Positions 30,030 to 41,544 of a DNA stretch of 56,385 nucleotides are shown one piece after another. Both the position numbers and the translations under genes were made by a program. Position 1 is the stretch's first letter, and every line of letters starts with the position of its first letter. The stretch spans positions 1,715,229 to 1,771,613 of the forward strand of contig BFEA01000076.1 of assembly GCA_003427395.1 (NCBI GenBank). Direction: 5' to 3'. A model generated the notes under the pieces. The model was not told the origin of the DNA. It did no database searches and saw nothing but the letters and a program-made list of their open reading frames with translations. This DNA is from Chara braunii. Its lineage: Eukaryota; Streptophyta; Charophyceae; Charales; Characeae.

Positions 30030-31085
30030 TGCAAGGAAAATAAGCAACAGAGAGATGACAATTCCAGATTACACCATCACATTGAAAGCCAGATAGTCAC
30101 ACCGTGTCCAGAGAGCAGCATTGCAACAATAATACACCAATGGAGGTTCATAGTACTGAAAACCAATGTCATGGAGAGCATGCTCTCTCCTCATCAACAC
30201 AAGAGTCCAGTCCCTTCACTCTCCTACTTGGTGCTCAGCGCCCAGCCTACTCCTAACACAGCTACTACAGCCTACTAATTGACAATGCAACTGTTGACAT
30301 CAGCAGCAACCCGAAGTACTTGAAGATGTCGCCCATGCAGACCATCGCCAATACAAGGTAAGTGCCCTCACATCATCATCATCATCATCCTTCACCTATC
30401 CCCTGTCTTTACTCCCACGTCTATCCTCTCTTACACCCGAAGACCACCCCTGCGCCTCACTGTAGACCAAGCCCACCAGCTATGGTGGCTGGGCTATGGC
30501 GCTGCCCTCAGCAGCGCCCTTCTTCCCTGCACGACCGCACGTGCTGCACCTCGCCTCTCAGCGCCAGCCAGCAGCCGCGAGCTCTTGCTCCAGCAGCGCT
30601 GCCGCTAGCATGCGAGTGCCTGAATGAGGCTGCCAGGGGCGAGCTCTTTCCTTTATGGAAAGAGCTGGCCTGCTCGCGCAGCCTGGCTGCACTGGCCTGG
30701 GCCCAGAAGCTTCCGGAAGGCCCCAGGAGGCTGCCTGTGTACAGCAGCTACTGGGCTGCTGGGCCTCGTTCGGTTGGGCGCCCAACTGTCTCCGTATGAG
30801 GCTGCGAATCACGCCCAGGGCCTGCATTCTTTGGAAAAGCCCGGAGGGCCATGGAAATGTCTTTGTTGCCCGGCCTGAGTTTCTCTCAACCAACTGGCGC
30901 GTCGCAACTGCCTGGACCCCAAATATGAAATTGACAGTTGAGGGCATCTTGCGATATGTTAGGCCCGCCTTCACTTAGGGCGGGCACCTCTGCGTTCACT
31001 TAGGGCGGGCACCTCCGCCTTCACTTAACGCGGGCAATGCTGCAAACAGGGCCCCTTAGGCCTACCGAGGACCCTGATCCTCGCA
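30030..31085 (-). repeat. Element C 5' LTR
   Basis: Pairs with 22043-23049; somewhat longer because of small indels such as the repeated CTTCACTTAGGGCGGGCAC segment near its end. Confidence 0.9.
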
Positions 31086-31610
31086 AATAGAAAAAAATAA
31101 GGAAAAAAGAAAAATAGAGAAAGGATTTCTCTCCCTTTTTTTTTTTTTTTTTAATATCTGTCGAATCTGTTCGATCTGATATCAGTAAAGCATTTTCGGA
31201 GTATGAGTGAGATCTAGGCAAGCCTCACAAAATTTCGAGTTAAAAAAAAAAAAAAACACGAATTGAAAAAAAAGAGGAGAATTGGTGCAATGTAGAATGG
31301 GGATTCAAATTTCAGAAAAGACTAAATCCAGTTTCCAAGAATGTGACAAACTCCCTAACCTAAAATGCCCAGAGCAAACCCAAAATGCTAATATCAGAGT
31401 TTTCGAAGATTTCGGGATTCCAAAAAATTCAGAATCCCGGTTTTCGTGGAATCGCAAAATTTGCGAAAGTCCAAATATTGCGAAATCGTGATATTTGCGG
31501 AATTCCGGATTTCGCGGGAATCGCGGGAATTCCGAAACTTCCGAATTTGTAACTTCAGCAAAATAAATTTTTTGCAGGAAATTGACGAACTCCTACTTGA
31601 TTAACCAATT

Positions 31611-31675
<65 letters not shown>

Positions 31676-31716
31676 GCTGGCTCCTTGATTGGGCAGATCC
31701 TCTGATTGAGAGGTCT
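31086..31716 (-). other. Element A leader beyond the nested elements
   Basis: A/T-rich non-coding sequence with poly(T) at 31134-31153, poly(A) near 31242-31255, a patch of overlapping TTCGCG/GGAATT/CCGAA motifs (31400-31550) and an AATC microsatellite (31613-31675). Continuous with the primer-binding site of element A. Confidence 0.65.
31613..31675. repeat. AATC tetranucleotide microsatellite
   Basis: About fifteen perfect units. Confidence 0.95.
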
Positions 31717-31728
31717 GCTCTGATACCA
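31717..31728 (-). promoter_or_regulatory. Primer-binding site of element A
   Basis: On the minus strand TGGTATCAGAGC, three bases inside the LTR that starts at 31732. It shows that this LTR is the 5' one and that the element's coding part lies to its left. Confidence 0.92.
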
Positions 31729-31731
31729 GAC

Positions 31732-32083
31732 TGTCGCGTACGAATATGGTGCAGACCAGAAACGAGAACCGACCTCTCTCACATAGTACGGGATAGCACA
31801 GTGGAAGACTGAAATACCAATGATCAGACCAATCAATGTCGCAATGCAGACCAAACATACATCAGCATCATCACAAGGTGTGAAGCGGCCTGGCGCTACA
31901 CACAGGAAGAATGCGCCACGCTCAGATCACACACAGATGAGGAGGAGTGGAATCAGATGAAGAGGAGGGGAGGATGAGGATGTCGTCAACACTATGTCTT
32001 CGATATCGACCCCAAATAGTCTCCCCACCAATGTCTCTGTCCCAATGTTGAGTCTGTATTCAAATGTCGTCAAAATTCCAAAG

Positions 32084-32158
<75 letters not shown>

Positions 32159-32841
32159 TCTGTCGATACTGAGAAGTCAGGTAGCTAGAGGGTAAGGGAG
32201 AGATGGGGGACTGGAGGAAGAAGAAGAAGAAGAGTTCTCTCTCTCTCTCTCTCTTTCTCTCTGTGCCAGGTACTAACCTGTGAAAGGTGGCGCCTTGCTG
32301 CAGGTACACCGAAGATGAAGCTGGAGCGATGGCGTCACAGGTAAGCTCCTAGGTAAGTATCCCTGGCCTCCGCCACTCTCCTCCCTCCCAGCGCTACGCT
32401 AAGGTCCTAGCAGCGCCCAGCGCTGGAAGACTACTCCTATCGTCTCCTATTACTGCTGCAGCGTCTCCGGAGAGTGCCGCTGCTGAATGCCCGAAGACTG
32501 AATGCCAGCCTCCTAGGCGGACCAGCTATATATAGTGCTGGTCGGCTGGGAGGCTGCCTTCACCAATGCCGAATGGCACCTAAAGTTGGCACCCAAATTG
32601 GAAAAGGCCGAATTTGAAAAAGGGCCTGAAACAGAATGGCGCCTACTGGGCCTATACCGGGTCTGGCGCCAGGGCCTACCTACGGCCTACCGACCTACAG
32701 GGCCTACCTAGGCTGAAACGACACAGGCCTGACGGGCCTCTACCTAAGCTGAACCGACACAGGGCCTGAAGGGCCCCTACCTAGCCCATGTCCTGCCTGG
32801 TAGGACCCTGCGGGGGCCCGTGTGGTGCTCAGTATGCCACA
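31732..32841 (-). repeat. Element A 5' LTR
   Basis: Pairs with 6078-7231. Includes an uninterrupted CT microsatellite (32091-32155). Followed by GCAAT (32842-32846), the target-site duplication. Confidence 0.9.
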
Positions 32842-34690
32842 GCAATACAGCAACCTTGCAACCCAATGCGGACACACGCAATGAACCAAACCAGAGCATG
32901 ACAAGCTGAGTGAAACCCAACCAAACCGAAATTCGAAAACAAAAGTGTCGAAGATAATGATAAAAAAAAGGAGATGAAACAGAATGGCATGGGATCGGGC
33001 AGAAAGAAATAGAGACAGAAGCCACAAAACAAAAACAAAAACATCAGGACAAAACAACACAAGCAAACGCAAAACAATTCAAGACAGCCCTGCAAGTCAA
33101 AACTTAACTTGCCAAGCCAATCTCATCCTGACCTGATTTCACCAAACCCAACACAGCCAAAAGCTGAGTCAAGGTAAGCCCATGGCATACCATTCCCATC
33201 CACTCCCATCAATTGTCTCCTCCCTCCCTCCCTATGTCCCTCCCTCCCTCCGTCCACCCTCCATCCATTCATCCGTCCAACCATCTGTTCAGAAACAAGC
33301 ACACAGGGTTATAAACGGACAAGGATGCAGACAAACACGCAAGGGTTATGAACAGACAAGGATGCAGACAAGCATGCAAGGGTTATAAAGACAAGAATGC
33401 AGATAAACGCTCAAGGGTTATAAAGAAAACGACCAATCAACACGCCAGCCTGAGGCAGAACAGTTGAAGTCAGCGACACGGAGCAAGCTGCCAGGCTAAC
33501 AGCCATGAGAATACTCCGAAGATAAGAGCATAACAAGCCAGGCCTTGGAGAGCAACATGAACCAGAGCAGTGAAAGAATCCGAGTCAACATCATCCTTTT
33601 TGAAACAAGGAAGCCAAGTTCAATCATGGCAAAAAGCGACTACAACTCAGTTTCTTGTGGTTTACGAGACCATCTACGAAGTGCAAATGTGTCGGTGCAT
33701 TTTTAAGAGTTGCTTCACACCCTCATTCCCTCACCTGCAATAAAACGAGGGCCAACTTGAACACAATCGCATGAGTTCTTTCCGCTGAATAGTCGAACCA
33801 TGAACAAACATAAAGCACCAAAACAGCAAAACAAACCATCGGAAAAGTGCAGGAGGGAGTCAAAAGCTTTGTAAAACATTTACAGGCAGGTTGCAGTTCC
33901 TGAATACAGCGAAAGACAGAATCAAGTAGACTAGTCTGCACAGAGGAATAGGTAAAGGTAAATCACGTGTCATTGTAGTAGTCATTCGGCCACACTCATG
34001 CAGAAAAAAACAACTTGTAATCTCATGTCAACTGCATTTATAAACTAATGAGCAATTAACATCTTGTTTCTGATTGCATAAGAAGATTTGGGATGCTAGA
34101 TTCTTGACTCTAGTGGGAAGGCACCTGTATAAGATAAAGCAGCCTCTTATACGGGCGGTCGTTTTATTGAAAGACGACCAAATTGGTAGGCNNNNNNNNN
34201 NNNNNNNNNNNNNNNNNNNNNNNNNNNNNNNNNNNNNNNNNNNNNNNNNNNNNNNNNNNNNNNNNNNNNNNNNNNNNNNNNNNNNNNNNNNNNNNNNNNN
34301 NNNNNNNNNNNNNNNNNNNNNNNNNNNNNNNNNNNNNNNNNNNNNNNNNNNNNNNNNNNNNNNNNNNNNNNNNNNNNNNNNNNNNNNNNNNNNNNNNNNN
34401 NAGATTCTTGACTCTAGTGGGAAGGCACCTGTATAAGATAAAGCAGCCTCTTATACGGGCGGTCGTTTTATTGAAAGACGACCAAATTGGTAGGCCTTCA
34501 GCCCTCTTCTATCCAATCTGGTACTTCATGAGCTTGAGAAATGTGTCATGCGACGCAAGAGCATTCCAAGATCTTCGGCAAAAGGATGGTATCTGAAAGT
34601 ACCAGTGCATCCTCCTTGTTGTGGCAAAACTAAACACAACATGGGTGTTGTGGTTTTACAGGTGTCTCAAGTCTTAAAAACCATACCCAG
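32842..34690. other. Spacer with tandem repeat and scaffold gap
   Basis: No gene seen. Contains a CTCC/ATCC low-complexity stretch (33200-33290), four degenerate units around AGGGTTATAAA...ACAAGGATGCAGACAAAC (33303-33425) and a 210-base N gap (34192-34401). Confidence 0.6.
34192..34401. other. Scaffold gap (210 N) with identical flanks
   Basis: 34098-34191 and 34402-34495 are the same 94 bases, so the gap length and one copy are suspect. Confidence 0.95.
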
Positions 34691-34757
34691 CCCATGTGGC
34701 TGAATGACATACACATGTAATTGTTGATAGACAGGTTATGAGTTTAAATCCTGATGG
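34691..34757 (+). repeat. Decayed tRNA-like (SINE head?) sequence
   Basis: ATGTGGCTGAATGACATAC resembles an A box and GGTTATGAGTTTAAATCC resembles a B box, at tRNA spacing. No tRNA fold is likely. A G/A-rich tail follows. Likely an old SINE head. Confidence 0.4.
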
Positions 34758-34838
34758 AAGTAGATGGTCGTGATAAGGTTAGGGACTTAGGGGGGCGGGG
34801 GGGAAAAAACAAACGTCTTAAAACTCAAAAGAGTGAAA

Positions 34839-35829
34839 TGCAAGGAAAATGAGCAATAGCAAAATGACAGATTCCAGATTGCAAAATCACATTGAAAGTC
34901 ATGAAGTCCGACACTGTCCAGAAAGCAGAATTGCACCGATATTGCACCAATGGAGAACCAAAACACTGAATCCGAGTGTCAATGAGAGCATACTCTTGCC
35001 ATCACGAACATCAGTATCCAGAGCCCTTCTCCTACTTGGCGCTCGGCGCCCAGACTACTATCACACAGCTACTACCAGCCTACAAATTGACAATGCAACT
35101 GTTGACGTCAGCAGCAGAACCGAAGTACATGAAGATGTCGACCATTGTAGACTATCGCCAAGACCAGGTACGTGCCCTCACATCATCATGCTCATCTCTC
35201 TCTCTCTCTCCCTCGTCTTCTCTACCCATGTCTCCTTCCCATACACGAAGACCACCACCACCTCTGCTGATTACTTCCAAGCCCAGCCCGGCTATGGCTG
35301 GCTATGGCACTGCCCACAGCAGTGCCCTGCTTCTCGCACGCCCACATGCGCGTGCGCACTTGCCCACACGCTCGCGCAGCAGCAGCTCCGCATGCGCGTG
35401 CATGTGCCGAATCCCCTCTCTGGCGCCCGACCCTTTCCTATATGGAAAGTGGCGGCCGCTTTGGCCTTGCCCGGATCACGTGAGACCGAGTTTCCAGTAG
35501 CTTCAGTCTCGGCCAAAGTGTCTGCACCCAGGCCCATTCAGACAGTGGCCTGGGACAGAATTGGTTAGGCATGCCCAACCACCCAGGCACGAACGTGCGA
35601 TGTCCCCTGCTTTGGCCACGTTGAGAATGGCCTGGAAGGCTCACGAATCTTCCCCATTCTCACGTGCAGGGCGGATGTAACCAACTGGTGCGTGGCAACT
35701 GTCTGGCGCTGACCAAGATTTGCAAAAATTGACAGGTTCAGGGCACATTCAGATTCACTGGGCCCCCCTTTACTTAGGGCGGGCACGCGCCTGTTGCAGG
35801 GCCATATGTCGATTGGTCAAACCCTCGCA
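34839..35829 (-). repeat. Element D 3' LTR
   Basis: TGCAAGGAAAATGAGC...CCCTCGCA, same ends and layout as LTR C but clearly diverged. Confidence 0.75.
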
Positions 35830-35945
35830 CTCCCTCCTCCTTCACTTCGATAGTCCTCTGAAAAGTCGTTATGTAGAAGGCTGCTTCCCTTTCAAATTTC
35901 TCTCATAACTTGAGATAATTTGGGGAGCAGTGACAGCAGTCTTCA

Positions 35946-36590
35946 TTAATTCTTCTCTTGTGAACCACTGATCTTCTTGAGGATCAGTGTGGTGTTTTTT
36001 AACCACACCCGGTACTGCATCTGTGGCTTCGGGTGGCATCCTCTGCCTGGAGGTTTGGGCACAGGCATCAACTTGTGTTCAACTATGTCGTCAATGTCCA
36101 CATGTCCATCCATGGTTGGAGGCAACATCCATCTCCTGGAGGGAAACTGACTGGTGACAGAGAAAGGTGCCAACTTTGATGCGTGGAAGACAGGGTGTGT
36201 GCGTAGGTGTCCAGGGATGCGAATGACGTATGATGGCCCATCTGGTTGATCTCCCACTATATCAAGAACTTCCCAGTGGCCAAAGTACTGTGGCATTAGT
36301 TTACGTGAGATTTCGAATTCTTGCCCCAACTCATATGACTTTACCCAGACTCGTTCTTCTACCTGAAACTCAGATGCTCGTCTGTGTCTGTTCTCATATG
36401 CAACCATGGCATCTTGAGTTTTCTTGATGTGCTCTACAGCCTGCTGCAGCATATGTTCATATTTGACAGCAAACTCTATGCTGCCACAGGCTGCAGTTGG
36501 CTGATTTTTAGGCAACAGGAAGTCTAATGCAGATAAGGGCTTCAAACCAAGATACAGTTGGTTGGGAATCATGTCGGGACTGCTGTGCAC
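35946..36590 (-). CDS. Element D integrase C-terminal half and chromodomain
   Basis: 214 residues: MIPNQLYLGLKPLSALDFLL, linker helix (VEHIKKTQDAMVAYENRHRR), LMPQYFGHWEVLDIVGDQ, IPGHLRTHPVFHASKLAPF, then chromodomain IDDIVEHKLMPVPKPPGRG with QYRVW. The last part shifts frame shortly before the LTR. Confidence 0.8.
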   Translation of the reverse strand: MHSSPDMIPNQLYLGLKPLSALDFLLPKNQPTAACGSIEFAVKYEHMLQQAVEHIKKTQDAMVAYENRHRRASEFQVEERVWVKSYELGQEFEISRKLMPQYFGHWEVLDIVGDQPDGPSYVIRIPGHLRTHPVFHASKLAPFSVTSQFPSRRWMLPPTMDGHVDIDDIVEHKLMPVPKPPGRGCHPKPQMQYRVWLKNTTLILKKISGSQEKN

Positions 36591-36651
36591 GGCGTTATTG
36601 TACAGGCTGGCGGCGAGGGGTAACTTCTCATCCCAGTCATCCTGACTTGGT

Positions 36652-37210
36652 TTAATATAATGTCGAAAGCAAGTGCTGCACTACCCAGTTCATCTGTTCA
36701 GCCTGACCATTTGACTCAGGGTGGTTCCCTGATGTCATTTGCAGTCGGGTACCCATCTGTTGGGCTGTACTTTGCCACAGTTCAGTAGTGAATCTGACAT
36801 CCCTGTCGCTTACAATAGACTTAGGGAGACCAAAGTCACGTACCCAATTGTCCATAAATAACTTGATGACGTGGTCAGTCCTAGCTGTCTCGGGCATAGC
36901 GATTAGTCTAGCATACTTTGTGAATCTTTCCACAATGACAAAGATGTGTCGTTTACCGCTCTTCCTGGTCACAAGGGTATCCATGAAATCTATGGATACA
37001 CTTTGACCTGGACCAACAGGGATGGGCAAGGGCTTGATCAGCCCAAACGGTGACTGCATCCGGGGTTTGTCACGCTGACAAACCTAACAAGTTTCTACAT
37101 ACTTCTTTGCATCATCCATCATTGCGGGCCACCAAAATTTCTGCACTAAGTTTGTTGCTCTCTTTTTATAGCCAAAATAACCAGTCGCATCGTGACACTC
37201 TCCTAAAAAT
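36652..37210 (-). pseudogene. Element D integrase core
   Basis: 37059-36652 holds the DDE residues in one frame: FVIVERFTKYARLI (first catalytic Asp position reads Glu), VSDRDVRF and NHPESNGQAEQMN. The zinc domain upstream (to about 37210) is broken by stops. The D-to-E change would itself impair catalysis. Confidence 0.78.
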
Positions 37211-37213
37211 AGA

Positions 37214-37800
37214 CTACGCAAAGACTCTTTTATTCAGTACGCACAAACGTTTATTCCCAGCCTTCTCAAGGAACAGCAAGTCGTCAATCAACACAAACTC
37301 ATCGGAAGTAGCCTTATCTTTAGCTTCCAGTTTGTGAATGATCTCATACATGACCGTGACCTCTTGAGAAACTTCCACCATGGATCGAGTTACATCGTCA
37401 GATATTCCAAACTCAGTCACTAGCGCGCCCAGATAATCTGCCCTTTGTGATACTTTGTTGTACTCTCCCTTTAGAGGGTCGAGCTTGAAGTCATACATGT
37501 CTATGACTTCAATCCACCTCTTGAGTGCGTCAAAGAGCACAGGCTGTGTCTTGATCCAGCGCAGCGTCTCATGGTCGGACCTCACATAAAATAATCTGCC
37601 TAGGAGGTAGTGCCTCCAATGGACCAGCGCTCTGTAGAGGGCATAGAGCTCACACTCGTACGTGGACTTAGCTAATTTATGAGATGGCATCTTTTTGCTC
37701 ATGTACTTGACCGGCCTCAACTTTTTCCCCTCCTTCTATGCAAGGACCGCGCCTATGCCATATTGGTTGGTGTCTGTGGTCACAACAAATGGTTGTTCAG
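37214..37800 (-). pseudogene. Element D RNase H and start of integrase
   Basis: 37720-37214 encodes AKSTYECELYALYRALVHWR and YLLGRLFYVRSDHETLRW, then the junction, where the DALS motif is missing, and a linker into integrase (LFLEKAGNKRLCV). The N-terminal RNase H strand with the catalytic Asp lies upstream in a different frame. Confidence 0.75.
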
Positions 37801-38142
37801 GATCCGAAAGCTTGAGGACTTCGTAGTGCGTTGGGGCATACTTCAATCTCTTGAAGGCAGCCTCACATTCTTATGTCCTAACCTAAGGGGTGTCAAGGTG
37901 TGTGAGGTCAGTTAAAGGAGAGGTTACTGTGTTGTGATATTTCACAAATGGACGATAATAGTCTGTCATCCCCAAGAATGACCTCACAGACTGAGGTATG
38001 GGTCAGTCACGTATGTTGGCCACTTTAGCATCATCCGGCCTCATACCATCCGCGAAAATCTCATGACCCAGATATAAGATTTTGGTGCGACCAAATCCGC
38101 ATTTCTCCAAGTTGACCTTGTACTGGTGCTGTCTTACGAGAT

Positions 38143-38430
38143 CTAGCATGTTTTCACGTGCTCAGCGTGCTCCTCTACGGTCTTACTAAAGATAATAATA
38201 TCGTCGAGGAACACGATGATAAACTTGTCTAAGTACTCATGAAAGATCCAGTTCATTGCGTGTTGGAGTGTCCCAGGCGGATTACATAGGCCAAAGGGCA
38301 TCACCACAAACTCGTATAGACCATATCTGGTCTGAAAGGCGGCTTTGTGCTGGTCCTTAATTCTAATAGCAATCTGATGGGATCCGAACGTTACATCTAT
38401 CTTAGTAACATATATTTCCCAGATTCGCAA
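38143..38430 (-). pseudogene. Element D reverse transcriptase fragment
   Basis: 95 residues: [19 protein letters not shown] and FIIVFLDDIIIFSKTVEEH. The active-site motif reads FLDD. The frame starts abruptly at the truncation point, where ITKIDL-type motif A sequence is altered (VTKIDVTFGSHQ). Confidence 0.75.
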
Positions 38431-41160
38431 GATATCCGAACTTTAGATCTATCTAAGTTACTGGTCCTAACAGAATTATCGAAAAAGAATACCAGATATT
38501 TACGACAAGCGGCCGCAAGAAGAAGATAGCAGAAAGCATAAACAGAAACAAATTTTCTTTGCCGCAAAATAAATCAAAAATAAAATAAAAGTATTATGGT
38601 ACAGCCTAACCAACCAGCATATCACTGCAGCCCCTTTCTAACAAGGAAGGCCGAGGCCTTGGGGGTGTTGTCCCCTCCCCGCCATTGGCGCCAATTGTTG
38701 TGAGGAAACCCGGGAAGGGAAGCCTGCTCGCTCGCTGAAGCCGTCACCCACTGCGCCCGCTTCCGAGGTCCTCAGCAGCGCAACAAGGAGTGAACTGATG
38801 TTAGTCTGTCGCGCTCCCACTTGGAGTCTGAATACACACCCAACATGCTTTCATATACAAAAAGAGAAAATACAAATATAATAAGGAACTCTTCCCCACA
38901 GATATGAGAACTGCACCCGAACCCTTCCAGGGTGCTCTTCGTTGTTTCCCAGATTCACCAAGGTATGTTTGTAACTTGCACAATAACGGAAGTTCAACTG
39001 AATATGAAAGGGTGATGCGACCATTAATAACGACCAATGTCAAAACTGGTTCCCCCAAAAACATTAAGGGTGAAACAAACAATGTGGTGCATGTTCGAGC
39101 TAAATCAAACCGGCCAAAGGCGTAAGGACATTCCCTTGATGTCTCTAACACTCGTACAGTAAGTGTTATCCAACAATGCACATTCATGATATGTTTATCA
39201 TTTTATTTATCAGTTACCTCATGTCAATCGTTTCAATGTTCAATTACCTCACCCCAGGCAAGAGACGGCCATGTTGGTGGTTCACGCTCATGAAATTTCC
39301 TGCGAAACTCTCAATCAGAGGAACACCCTCATATTCATCGACGTCGCTCAGAGCGTACAGTTTGAAATCAAGGAATACTGATGAATGGTACGAGGTTGCA
39401 AACCCTCCTTAATTCTATTGATCTTCATTTGCTTTGCTTGGCCTTCCTTAGGCATCGGGGCACTTAGTGACTGATGAAAGTTCACACTTGTTGTATTCAC
39501 GCTTGAGCGGGATAAAGTTCGTAACAGATACTACTCAGTGGTGAGAAAATGATACGATGACAGTTATCCTTGTTTTCTAGAATCAGGAGTAGTCTCAAGA
39601 GTTCACTGGGAAAGGCATGACATAAATTCCACCATACCAGTTGTAGTTGATGAAATCCGGCAGTGGTTCACTTCCTTCTCCTCACTCTTTCTTCTTCCTA
39701 TCTTCCTCCGAACTCTTCTCTCTCTTTCTCTCCTTCCCAACTATATACAGTAGACATATCAACCTTGCCGAGCTTCACTAAGCATACACACTGTGTTGAA
39801 TTACGATCGCACTTGGGCAAGCTCAACGGCAGGTCTTCGTTATTGCGAGGAAAATAAAAGTTTAGCCCGTTTTCAACTTTCGTACTTGCACGCGGACGCG
39901 CTGATGAGACTCCCCACCAGAGGCAAAAATCCTGAGAGATTCTTCAGCAAAAACAAGGGAGGATACATAACCAAATTTTTCTTCCCGCTTGCACCCTCGT
40001 TGCATGCAACTCCCAAGTAGCAGACATGAAAACTAGGCCGAAGGATAATTTGATTATTAACACAAACAAGGGGACCCGTCGCGGCTTCACCCGCGGCAGA
40101 GGTGGAAGAGGGAGGGAGAAGCGAGACGGGAAGGTGAGGAGAAGTGAGGGATAGATGGGGTGCGAGAAAAGAGATCAGATTGTCCAATGGAGGGAATGAG
40201 GAGCGTGTTCGGAGAGAACGAAGGAGGAGTCAAAGATTTGAACGTGTGATGAGACAGGAATGAGCAGGTTGAAGAACGAACGATGCATGAGGTATTGCAG
40301 CAATGAACGAACCATCATTTGAGAACAAAGCAGAACAAAAACAATGCATTTTTTTCGAAAAGGAGAATATGTACAGAGAAATGCACAGTACAGTTTATGT
40401 CTGTTTTTTTCACGCTCAGAGCTGTGTTTGTAGCAGCAGTATGTGTGAGCCGTTGCACTCCTTGCAATGTTGCTGAAGTTGTTGCTGATCTTCACATCGG
40501 ACGGCCGGAGGAGCTTGGACGTTGGAGGAAGGAAACAACTCTTCAGACGATGTCTGCCCTCTAGATCTGGAAGGGAGGTAGTTGACATTGCGCTTCACGG
40601 TGATGGACAGCAGTGAGATCGCTGAGATATTCCCAGGTTCTGGGTGAGTGGGGAATGTTGTAGATTGAGACTGTGTGGCGGGAAGCGAGCATGTCGTGGA
40701 TCATCGTTGTCGCGTATGTACATCCCCATCGTTCAAGTGGCTTCTACCATTGAGGGTTTGTTTTCTGAGTTGGTAGGAGAAGGGGGGGCGATGTGGGTTG
40801 TGCAGAAGTGATGAAGGCATATTTGTGATAAACGTTGAGTATTCGATCGTGTCGGTATTTTGCGAGGGCTGAGTGCGATCCTGTAGATCGGTAATGATCA
40901 CGCTGGAGCAGTTGCAAGAGAAAAGTTTTGGAGTGGGTGAATGTCGTATTTGCAGAGGGATGAGGCGGTGAACGATTTAGTTCTTGTTCACACTTGCGCT
41001 TGTATGAAGCAAAGAAGGCGTAGAGAGAGGGGGAGAAAGCAGCGTGATCTGTTGGTAGGAAATCTTCCCAAAGAATCTGGTCAATGATGTGTTCTACAGT
41101 GTTAGGATGGAGTACGTGGTGCCAGCCGTCCCATTTGTTGTATTCTTGGGGGTCGTCGTC
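38431..41160. other. Unclassified region between element D and the Helitron
   Basis: No gene with good support. A possible primer-binding site and LTR edge lie at 38682-38696, and a 51-residue minus-strand open stretch at 39258-39410 ends near a GTGAGG donor-like site. Several other 60-140 codon open frames show no recognisable domain. Confidence 0.5.
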
Positions 41161-41169
41161 CGGAGAGGA

Positions 41170-41503
41170 TTATGTTTGGTAATGCGATCGAAGGGGTATG
41201 TGAGTAGTGGAAGGTGTTGTGATAGTTGCAAGTGCGTTCGTTGCAGCAAGTAGCGGAATGTCGAGTTGGCTGAGAGTAACGTCGTCTAGGCCATGGTGGT
41301 GAAGCAAAGACGGATTAGTCCGTAGAGATGATGAAGGAGATGTAGATTGAAGTGGAGTGGTGAGGGGAGTTGCAGGCGATGAAGGCGGAGGTGTAGATGT
41401 GGATGTATGAGTAGCAGGTAGAGTTGTGTTTGTCACTGTGCCGTCATTTTTGTCGGAGAGAGTTTTACTTTTTTTTGTTGGCGGCGCTGTTGTTGAAACA
41501 CCT
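41170..41503 (-). CDS. Possible C-terminal exon of the Helitron helicase
   Basis: In frame it reads GVSTTAPPTKKSKTLSDKND and continues Ser/Thr/Pro-rich to TAA at 41170. A GTATAC donor near the end of the helicase frame (about 41572) and a GTGTAG acceptor at about 41504 would give a short intron of about 70 bases. Splicing is inferred, not shown. The low-complexity tail carries no domain. Confidence 0.35.
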
Positions 41504-41544
41504 ACACACAGAATGACGGAAAGCAGGGAACAATGATGTGAGTA

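Larger units (their letters stand above)
22043..31085 (-). mobile_element. Ty3/gypsy chromovirus-type element C, nested beside B
   Basis: LTRs 22043-23049 and 30030-31085 (TGCAAGGAAAATAA...CGCA), primer-binding site at 30015-30026, and complete gag-pol-chromodomain order on the minus strand. Flanking 5-mers differ (CAACA left, AATAG right). Two gag frames, several pol frames and an adapter insertion in RT show the copy cannot make its proteins as assembled. Confidence 0.9.
6078..32841 (-). mobile_element. Ty3/gypsy chromovirus-type element A, interrupted by elements B and C
   Basis: LTRs at 6078-7231 and 31732-32841 share sequence end to end and have TG...CA termini. A polypurine tract lies at 7232-7245 and a primer-binding site at 31717-31728. 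The same 5-bp sequence GCAAT lies outside both LTRs. Internal sequence is gag, protease, RT, RNase H, integrase and chromodomain, in minus-strand order from about 13000 down to 7385. Removing B and C (13099-31085) leaves an element of about 8.8 kb, normal for the group. Coding frames are broken many times, so this is an old, dead copy. Confidence 0.9.
34839..38430 (-). mobile_element. Truncated Ty3/gypsy element D, related to C
   Basis: 3' LTR (34839-35829), then integrase, RNase H and part of RT on the minus strand, with protein sequence close to element C. It breaks off inside RT near 38430, where the sequence turns into a scrambled repeat of the same region. No gag and no 5' LTR. Confidence 0.85.

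Noticed and set aside
30362-30978. Plus-strand open frames up to 145 codons
   Set aside because: LTR C counterpart of the previous case; GC-rich LTR sequence.
34849-35568. 239-codon plus-strand frame
   Set aside because: Antisense within LTR D, with no domain and Ser/Arg/Ala-biased content.
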